A stretch of 64,000 bases of DNA from Runella slithyformis DSM 19594. Lineage in GTDB: Bacteria > Bacteroidota > Bacteroidia > Cytophagales > Spirosomataceae. This document shows positions 23,919 through 30,175 of the stretch, one piece after another; the stretch's first letter is position 1; the number at the start of each line of letters is the position of its first letter. The notes under the pieces are model-generated. The model was not told the origin of the DNA, ran no database searches, and worked only from the letters and a program-made list of their open reading frames with translations. The stretch is from NCBI RefSeq assembly GCF_000218895.1, contig NC_015703.1, forward strand, positions 6,027,001-6,091,000, read 5' to 3'. The translations under genes were made by a program, and so were the position numbers.

Positions 23919-25508
23919 TTATATAGGGTCGGCGGGTTGTTTTTCACGTTCATTTTTCATCTCCAGAGCGGAAATAAGCTTTTTGCCGGTTCCCGGGTCA
24001 ATGGTATGCTCTACTCCCTTGGAAGTGTATTCGATCTTATCCTTATCCAACATAGATCTGTCAATATCCTTCAGGACAATGTCGGGCTTTACCAAATAGA
24101 TGGATTGCTTTTTACCGTCGAACGAGTAACGATAGGCAATATTTTCCAGCTTATCATTTTCGTCATCATATATAATCCGTACTTTTTTTGATGTTGCGGG
24201 CTCCCAATAATAATAGTGTTCCCCTTCTTTAATGAAGGAAAAACCATGTTTGACCGACTCCACAATGGTTATCCCTTTCTCTTTGGGCGAGGCAGCGGAT
24301 GCGGTGGCATTGCCCTTTTTTTGGGTAGAAAGTGCAGGGGCAGATGAAGAGGCCTGAAGAGATTTTTTCTCGTTTTCTTTGATGGGTGTTACCGTGATGG
24401 CCACTTTCCGGGCGGGTGCAGGTGCGGTCAGCTGCCCGGCATTCATCCAATACCAAACCCCTCCGCCGGCCACAACGATCCCGATAAAAATGCCCGCTAC
24501 AAATTGCACCATATTCCTCCTGCCGGGTCTTTGGGATACCGTTCTGGTTTCTTCAGGCACAGGGGCTTCCGGCACTGTATTGATATCAGACGGATGAAGG
24601 CTTCTGACCGAAGGTCGGGTAAATTCCGTAGGAGCATCTTCTTCATATTGAATTTTTTCGTTTGAGGATACCACCGGAATGGCCACCGGGGTTTCGGCCT
24701 TCGCTTTCAGCGTTGGCAGCTCGGTCTTAAAGGGAGGCTTTACGTCTCCTTCTGCCGATTGAACAGGGATCAAATAGGCCGTAAAGTTATCACGTGTTTT
24801 TCCGATACATTCCTGACGAATGTTTTCGAGCTTTTCCGCATCACTGACGGTATTATCGTCGGTGGGACGCAGATGGTAGACCAATAAATCATCATAAAGC
24901 TGCTCCAAAACGCCGTCTGTACAAAGGAAGAAGTAATCTCCCGCCTGCACATCATTGATAATGCTCACCTCAGGCGTATCATGACGGTCGGCCGCCACCA
25001 CTTTCGTAATGACATTGCGTTGGGTATGGGTCAGTGCCTCCCGGGCGGTAATATGCCCGTCACGTATTAATTCATTGACCAATTTATGGTCTTCCGAAAC
25101 CCGTATGACAGCTCCCTGTCTGACCTGGTAAATCCGACTGTCTCCCAAATGGGCAACGGTAGCCCCTGCTTCATGGATGTGCAACAGCGTAAGTGTGGTG
25201 GCCATCCCGTGCGTTTCGGGATCTTCGGTTTCTTTACGGGCAAACTGCTCAACGGTATAGTCAAGGGCCGATCGAATATAGGGCTCATCCATCACGCCGA
25301 CCGGGTTTTGTTGATAAAACTCCACCATGGCTTTGCACGCCAGGGCACTGGCCACTTCCCCTTTGTGTTGGCCCCCCACTCCATCACACACTAAAAATAA
25401 TCGGTCATCGGCACTCACACGATCAATGGCCGGATAAAGACAGTCTTCATTATTGGTTCGTCCACCCATCTCCGTGAACCCCACCGGCTGACAAATAGTA
25501 ATTTTCAT
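23919..25508 (-). CDS. PP2C-type Ser/Thr phosphatase with membrane anchor (PppA-like)
   Basis: 529 residues. The PP2C domain (1-about 250) has the metal-binding motifs NNEDCLY (20-26), VCDGVGGQ with Asp42, the central GDSRIY, and LCTDGVLE. After a linker of about 90 residues comes one membrane helix near FVAGIFIGIVVAGGGVWYW, then a Ser/Ala-rich stretch and a C-terminal domain of beta type. The phosphatase faces the cytoplasm. In T6SSs regulated by threonine phosphorylation PppA removes the phosphate placed by PpkA. The kinase and two FHA proteins are encoded nearby. Nine bases separate it from the upstream FHA gene. Confidence 0.92.
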   Translation of the reverse strand: MKITICQPVGFTEMGGRTNNEDCLYPAIDRVSADDRLFLVCDGVGGQHKGEVASALACKAMVEFYQQNPVGVMDEPYIRSALDYTVEQFARKETEDPETHGMATTLTLLHIHEAGATVAHLGDSRIYQVRQGAVIRVSEDHKLVNELIRDGHITAREALTHTQRNVITKVVAADRHDTPEVSIINDVQAGDYFFLCTDGVLEQLYDDLLVYHLRPTDDNTVSDAEKLENIRQECIGKTRDNFTAYLIPVQSAEGDVKPPFKTELPTLKAKAETPVAIPVVSSNEKIQYEEDAPTEFTRPSVRSLHPSDINTVPEAPVPEETRTVSQRPGRRNMVQFVAGIFIGIVVAGGGVWYWMNAGQLTAPAPARKVAITVTPIKENEKKSLQASSSAPALSTQKKGNATASAASPKEKGITIVESVKHGFSFIKEGEHYYYWEPATSKKVRIIYDDENDKLENIAYRYSFDGKKQSIYLVKPDIVLKDIDRSMLDKDKIEYTSKGVEHTIDPGTGKKLISALEMKNEREKQPADPI

Positions 25509-25516
25509 TGGATTGT

Positions 25517-26215
25517 TTAATTTTTGATAATTACGGTGGGTGTGTAGTCCGTATCTCGTACCAATCGAGTGGCATCGTCAGCGTTGGCGACCGTTTTGAT
25601 CGTTTTGATAACTACTTTGGTTTGTCCGATCTGAATGGTATCACCGTCATTAAGATAGACCATGTCGTTGGGTTGAAGCGGTTTTTCAAAAGCGTTGACA
25701 TAGGTTCCGTTGGCACTCATCAGTTCAGGCGCTCCGTTGGTCATTTTGCGATCTGACAATAAATAATCAAACCCTCCGGTTCGACCGGGCTTTACTTCAA
25801 GGATACAGTGATTACGGCTCATATACACATCCTGAGTGGTGATCATGATATCACACGGAGCTGTCGTATTCAGACGACCGATCACCTGCCGACCGACTCT
25901 CAGCGAGTGGGTCTGCTCGGGAGCATTTTCATCATGAACCACCAGCCAGCCCGGCTCACTCTTGGGAGCCGCACCGGGAGTATGAGGCAACCCGCCTCCC
26001 ACGAACGGCCTGGGGTTGGGATTAGGCGGTGGAAAAGGAGACGGAGGCGGAGCCACTTTGGCAGTAGCCGGTGCCGGCGGCGCATTTGTTTCTCCCGCTT
26101 TCGGAGGGCTGATAACGACCGGATTAGGATACCCGCAATTGCCGCATTTAACAATCGGACTGCCGGTGTTGATAATCTTAAGCCGTGATTTACACTTTTT
26201 ACAGGTAATCTCCAT
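25517..26215 (-). CDS. FHA-domain protein with N-terminal zinc ribbon
   Basis: 232 residues, no signal peptide. Cys5, Cys8, Cys24 and Cys27 make a zinc ribbon, followed by a Pro-rich linker (about 40-85). The FHA domain (about 95-205) shows GRQVIGRL, the MSRNHCILEV phosphothreonine-binding loop and SANGTYVNAFEKPL. FHA domains bind phosphothreonine peptides, so this is a candidate reader of the kinase in the neighbouring operon and may be dephosphorylated by the PP2C just downstream. It could be the counterpart of Fha1 of other T6SSs, although the zinc ribbon is not part of Fha1. Confidence 0.9.
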   Translation of the reverse strand: MEITCKKCKSRLKIINTGSPIVKCGNCGYPNPVVISPPKAGETNAPPAPATAKVAPPPSPFPPPNPNPRPFVGGGLPHTPGAAPKSEPGWLVVHDENAPEQTHSLRVGRQVIGRLNTTAPCDIMITTQDVYMSRNHCILEVKPGRTGGFDYLLSDRKMTNGAPELMSANGTYVNAFEKPLQPNDMVYLNDGDTIQIGQTKVVIKTIKTVANADDATRLVRDTDYTPTVIIKN

Positions 26216-26229
26216 ACAGTAATCGAACG

Positions 26230-27618
26230 TTAACCTACGAAATCATCCGCAGCATCAGAGTGGTTGTTAAAATACATATCGTCGGGATCGCCCGCTGAAG
26301 CATGATGCTCTGAAACGGACGGGAGATGGGCGGCATACGCAGGGGGCATTTCCCGTTGGGGATGCGCATGGGTTAAGTCGTCATCGTCCAAAACATCATC
26401 GTCCACTTCTGCGGTATACGTTGGGTCAGGCAGTTCTTCCTGATCCGTCAGCAACATCGGCTCCATCGGCTGATTTTCCAGCGACACCACGATTTGCTGC
26501 TCGGAATGAAAGGTATAGCTTGTTTCTACCCGGCCGTCACTGTCCATATCCATCGCCACAAAAGGCTCTTTTCCATCCTGATTCAGCGCCAGAATATCGA
26601 CCAACGCATCTCCGTCGGTATCAATGCCGACAATGTAAGAGCCGTTTTCTTCAATAATGGATACAGGAAGATCTCCCCCCCCCCCGGAATCACGGTATCC
26701 TGCCGTATAAAAAGTGCTTCCGGGCTCAATTTGAGGGATTTCATTGATATCATTCATTCCCATCACCGTCTGCTCCATGGACGAGGAAGCCATCTGGCCG
26801 GAAGCGGCGTCCAGAAAATAACGCGTATCCAGCCGACCGTCGTTGTCGGTATCCATCATTACGATTGGAGGCTGTCCCTGTACCCGCGCCGTTAAAATTT
26901 CGGCCACCCCATCGCCGTTTTTATCAATGCCGGTCCAAATAATCTCCCCCCTGTCGGCAATGACCACGTGCTCATCGCCCGCAATAGGATCAGGACCCGG
27001 TTCGGGAATCTGAGGGTCAATGATAGGCTCAACCGCCGTGATCCATTGGTCTTTTTTAGCTTCGGATAATCCTTCCCACTCACTTTCCCTGAAGGTTCCG
27101 TAATAGGTATCGTTCCAGACGAATAATCCTCCGGGGCCTACTTCATTACGGGCCACTTTAAAAGCTTCTTCAAACGACATATCGTCCGTGACCGCTTCCG
27201 CGACCTGCGGATGTTCCGGAATAGTGATCAGGCCATGAGACCGATCGTCGGTTTTGGCCGGTGAGGGGACATTTACCGGAGGGGCAGGTCGGGAAACGAG
27301 CGGCTTGGCGGCATCGGCCGGTTCGACGGATGCATCCACTTCAATGACGGGCGCCTCGATCACGGGTTTTTCGGATTCAGTGAACGGTTCCGTGTCTTCT
27401 TCTATTACATTGGCAATGACAATAGCCCCCAACCCAACCGAGAGTACTCCCCCGGCAGCCAATAATAACTTTTCTTCTTTCGTAAGCTTTTTTATGGATG
27501 GTTTTGCCGCGGGCGACTGAACTTGCGGTATTGAAGGCACCACCGGTGCAGCGGGAATTGAAGCCTCTTTTGCTTTATCGGCAAATATCCGGGTTTTTTC
27601 AAAATCAATGGGATTCAT
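26230..27618 (-). CDS. Membrane protein with acidic calcium-binding-type repeats
   Basis: 462 residues from ATG 27618; an open upstream extension overlaps the FHA gene and looks spurious. The N-terminus is cytoplasmic, with one membrane helix at about residues 45-66 (LLLAAGGVLSVGLGAIVIANV) and an exported part. The exported part contains four DxDxDG-like loops, KNGDGVAEI, DTDNDGRLDT, DTDGDALVDI and DMDSDGRVET, which are typical calcium-binding turns. A run of 11 G on the coding strand (26695-26685) encodes Gly-Gly-Gly-Gly, and gain or loss of one base would break the gene. Function unknown. It sits between the two FHA genes. Confidence 0.82.
   Translation of the reverse strand: MNPIDFEKTRIFADKAKEASIPAAPVVPSIPQVQSPAAKPSIKKLTKEEKLLLAAGGVLSVGLGAIVIANVIEEDTEPFTESEKPVIEAPVIEVDASVEPADAAKPLVSRPAPPVNVPSPAKTDDRSHGLITIPEHPQVAEAVTDDMSFEEAFKVARNEVGPGGLFVWNDTYYGTFRESEWEGLSEAKKDQWITAVEPIIDPQIPEPGPDPIAGDEHVVIADRGEIIWTGIDKNGDGVAEILTARVQGQPPIVMMDTDNDGRLDTRYFLDAASGQMASSSMEQTVMGMNDINEIPQIEPGSTFYTAGYRDSGGGGDLPVSIIEENGSYIVGIDTDGDALVDILALNQDGKEPFVAMDMDSDGRVETSYTFHSEQQIVVSLENQPMEPMLLTDQEELPDPTYTAEVDDDVLDDDDLTHAHPQREMPPAYAAHLPSVSEHHASAGDPDDMYFNNHSDAADDFVG
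26685..26695. repeat. Homopolymer of 11 C (11 G in the coding strand)
   Basis: It lies inside the calcium-binding-repeat gene and is read as GGG GGG GGG GGA, so the gene is currently in frame. Tracts of this length are prone to slippage during replication and to sequencing error. Confidence 0.9.
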
Positions 27619-27637
27619 AATCTTACAAAGCGTTTTT

Positions 27638-28372
27638 TTAGGGGATGAGAGGCTTTTTACAATTTCGGCAATTTTTAATCTGAAGAAGTACCGGAAAGGG
27701 ATCATTGATCCTGACCTGGCAGTACGGACAGCGATAATTGATATCATACTGCTCCGTCAGCTTCGTCATGTTAAGGTTTCTTTTTTCGGCAGTAAATTTT
27801 TTAGATTTCGCAAACGACCAAACCGTAATACTCAGGGAGATCAGTGTACCGATGATGGAAATATACCGATACTCAGACGGCAGGAACCCCACGGAAGCCC
27901 CAAACAATCCCGCAATCGGCAGCCCCAACGATTGATAGCGGGCATTTAATGCTTCCTGCTTTTGAATTTCCTCCATTCGGCTTTTTTTATCCATGAAGTC
28001 TTGGTACACATTCCTGAGTCTTTCGCCGATGGGTACTTCAAAAAAATCAAGCTTTAACTCCTCGGTTTTAGCTGACTCATGAACTTTTTTAGCCGTTGAG
28101 GGCGGTTTGGCAGCGCCGGTCACCAATTGGCTCCAAATAAGGGGCGTACTTCCGAAAGTGACTTTATTATTGGGCGTCACCTCCTTACGCAGGATACGCT
28201 GCCCATCCACGAAGGTACCGTTCCGGGAGCCGGCATCCTGAATTTCCCACGTATTGGTGGGCGCATCCAACAAGGTGAGAATGGCATGATCTCCACTTAC
28301 ATCTGCATTGGGTAACACAATCGTATTCCCGGGTTTTCGACCGACCGTTACGCGTTTGGGCTGACTGCTCAT
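27638..28372 (-). CDS. Membrane FHA-domain protein with C-terminal zinc ribbon
   Basis: 244 residues. The FHA domain is at the very N-terminus (1-about 85): VTVGRKPGNTIVL, SGDHAILTLL and GSRNGTFVDGQRI contain the conserved Gly-Arg, Ser/His and Asn-Gly. A linker and coiled coil follow, then two membrane helices at about 150-190 (LPIAGLFGASVGFLP and ISIIGTLISLSITVWSF). The C-terminal CPYC and CRNCKK pairs form a zinc ribbon. Its domain order is the reverse of the other FHA protein in the operon. It likely recruits a phosphothreonine protein to the inner membrane, possibly part of the T6SS envelope complex. Confidence 0.88.
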   Translation of the reverse strand: MSSQPKRVTVGRKPGNTIVLPNADVSGDHAILTLLDAPTNTWEIQDAGSRNGTFVDGQRILRKEVTPNNKVTFGSTPLIWSQLVTGAAKPPSTAKKVHESAKTEELKLDFFEVPIGERLRNVYQDFMDKKSRMEEIQKQEALNARYQSLGLPIAGLFGASVGFLPSEYRYISIIGTLISLSITVWSFAKSKKFTAEKRNLNMTKLTEQYDINYRCPYCQVRINDPFPVLLQIKNCRNCKKPLIP

Positions 28373-28400
28373 GCTTACTTTCAGTAATTACATTCCTTGT

Positions 28401-29975
28401 CTAATAATCTACTCTGAAAGGGACAAAAACGGTTCGGCCCCCAATCTTTACCTGTACCGAACTGGTGACCCAATACGATCCCGAAGTACCTACGCCCGGG
28501 CTACGGGTCATGGTCCAGGACGTTCGATAATAGTTTGCCGTTCCGTTCAGCAATTTTCCAAGAGAGCCAAACATTGTCATCAACTGTGGTGCCTCTCTTG
28601 CAAACATAAATGCCCCTCCCGTCTGATTGGCAATGTAGGCCAGGTTTTGAACTTCCGCGGTCCCCAAACCCATCATAAATACTTTTATGTTTAACTGTCT
28701 GGCAAGCTTGATGATATCGTCCGGCGTTCTGCCCCCGCCTGTATCTTCACCGTCGGTAAAAACCACCAACGCCTTATTTTGATTGGGGGCATTTTTACTG
28801 ACATAGTCGATCATTGAATAGGTTGACTTACACAGCGGTGTTCCTCCTCCTATCTGATTTTTCAGGTTGTCTAATGTTCCTAAATAAACACTGCCGTTTG
28901 AATTAAATCCATTTCCATACACGGTTAATTCATACGGAATCTTGCCCGCACTTGCAAATGCGCTCAGATGTACATTGTCACCCTGTCCCAGCGATTGACA
29001 AAACACTTTGGCCGCTTCAATGCGATGGTTTTGGGGATCAGTCCCTGATATACTGCCGCTTTGGTCCAGCAGCAGTGAAGCAGAATAAGGCACATTCGGT
29101 CCACCGGAAAGCACCTGTATTCCCTCATTTACAAATGAATAATTAACCCCGTTTGAAGAAAAGCCGCCAATGGAAAAATCTGACCTTGACAAGTTGCCGC
29201 TAAGTGAGTTATCGCCATTTACCATGGCAATATCCAGAGTAAACCGAATGGTCTGCCCACTGCGTGAAGTGGCCGTTGAACGGATAACCGCTCCGGAAGG
29301 CAATGAAACAATACCTTCCTCTTTCTTCAACTCCCACAAAGCACATTGTGCCCTTGTTACTCTGATTGACCCTTTCCAACGACGCCCCTCATCATTGACT
29401 GCCACGAAGCTGTAATCTCCCGCCGGCAGCGTAAAACTTGCCAAACTGCCATTGGTACAGTCAGGCGTAGCTGCCCAATAACTTTTAAGCGTTTGGGTGC
29501 CGGTATTAATGGTAATGGAAGTAAACCCTTCATTTCCGATCTTAGACCAAAACCCAATTTTCCCGTTATTTCCACCGTATAGATTCTCCTCAATCACGAT
29601 CGTCGCAAATGCAGTCCGGGTTCCCCCTCCCCCTTTTGCCGTTAAGGTAACCGTATACGTACCCCCCTTTGTAAATCTCTTCACGGGATTTCGGAGTGTC
29701 GAGCCGGTGCCGTCATCAAAATCCCACTCAAATGAATCGGCATTTTGAGAATTGTTCATAAATGTAATAGTGACCGGCGCTTCGAGGTTTTGTCCGGGAG
29801 TGTATGAAAAATCTGCGATCGGCTCCGGAAGCGGCTCTTTCTGCTTACAGCCTTCCGGGCAGAATATCCAAAAAAGCGACAGCAACAATATCCCTCCTCT
29901 TTGCCTGCAAAAACCTGTAAAAAGCCGAAGAATGTGTAATGTAGAATTCATGGTTTTCGGGTATGACTTATCCAT
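28401..29975 (-). CDS. Lipoprotein with PKD and von Willebrand factor A domains
   Basis: About 524 residues from ATG 29975 (ATG 29951 and TTG 30002 are alternatives). It has a lipoprotein-like signal with Cys43 after IFCPEG. A PKD domain (about 55-130) has the typical SFEWDFDDGTGS and GGTYTVTLTA. A middle beta domain is followed by a VWA domain (about 295-480) with a complete MIDAS site: DQSGS with Asp304, GGGTPL, and VVFTDGEDTGGG. VWA domains bind protein ligands through a metal ion. It is the first gene of the FHA/PP2C/caspase operon and faces the T6SS operon across the third palindrome. Possibly an envelope component of the secretion machine. Confidence 0.85.
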   Translation of the reverse strand: MDKSYPKTMNSTLHILRLFTGFCRQRGGILLLSLFWIFCPEGCKQKEPLPEPIADFSYTPGQNLEAPVTITFMNNSQNADSFEWDFDDGTGSTLRNPVKRFTKGGTYTVTLTAKGGGGTRTAFATIVIEENLYGGNNGKIGFWSKIGNEGFTSITINTGTQTLKSYWAATPDCTNGSLASFTLPAGDYSFVAVNDEGRRWKGSIRVTRAQCALWELKKEEGIVSLPSGAVIRSTATSRSGQTIRFTLDIAMVNGDNSLSGNLSRSDFSIGGFSSNGVNYSFVNEGIQVLSGGPNVPYSASLLLDQSGSISGTDPQNHRIEAAKVFCQSLGQGDNVHLSAFASAGKIPYELTVYGNGFNSNGSVYLGTLDNLKNQIGGGTPLCKSTYSMIDYVSKNAPNQNKALVVFTDGEDTGGGRTPDDIIKLARQLNIKVFMMGLGTAEVQNLAYIANQTGGAFMFAREAPQLMTMFGSLGKLLNGTANYYRTSWTMTRSPGVGTSGSYWVTSSVQVKIGGRTVFVPFRVDY

Positions 29976-30060
29976 AATAAATTGACTGTTAGGCCGTGGC
30001 AATGCATAAGGCTTATACTGCCGAAGCGCCGTAGTGTTACTTAAAAATGATACCTCTGCG

Positions 30061-30068
30061 CAAATATC
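30061..30068 (-). promoter_or_regulatory. Predicted minus-strand -7 box of the VWA/FHA/PP2C operon
   Basis: Read on the minus strand it is GATATTTG, five of the six fixed positions of TAnnTTTG. It begins exactly 31.5 bp from the palindrome centre, the mirror image of the plus-strand promoter. Confidence 0.6.
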
Positions 30069-30085
30069 CGAGATATATACACGTC

Positions 30086-30113
30086 AAAAAATACGTCAAA
30101 TGACGTATTTTTT
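30086..30113. promoter_or_regulatory. Palindromic operator, copy 3 (VWA operon / T6SS operon)
   Basis: The core TACGTCA-AA-TGACGTA is at 30092-30107 with A6/T6 extensions (13-bp arms). An additional half site ACGTCA lies at 30081-30086, 12 bp from the first. The centre at 30099.5 is 31.5 bp before the plus box at 30131-30138 and 31.5 bp from the minus box ending at 30068. It lies between the VWA gene (minus) and clpV (plus). Confidence 0.88.
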
Positions 30114-30130
30114 TGGACTTTTTTCTCTCC

Positions 30131-30138
30131 TATCATTG
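30131..30138 (+). promoter_or_regulatory. Predicted -7 promoter box of the T6SS operon
   Basis: TATCATTG agrees with TAnnTTTG at all but one position and lies 31.5 bp from the palindrome centre. It would give a leader of about 30 bases before the clpV start at 30176. Confidence 0.65.
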
Positions 30139-30175
30139 CAAAACCAAACCCGATGATCAATCCCGCTTTCCACGA

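Noticed and set aside
27619-27747. Longer N-terminus of the calcium-binding-repeat protein
   Set aside because: It overlaps the end of the FHA gene and adds a basic segment unlike an exported or cytoplasmic start; ATG 27618 is a better start.
30113-30175. Longer ClpV N-terminus from TTG 30113
   Set aside because: It would start inside the operator arm and before the predicted transcription start, and the added residues do not fit a ClpV N-domain.
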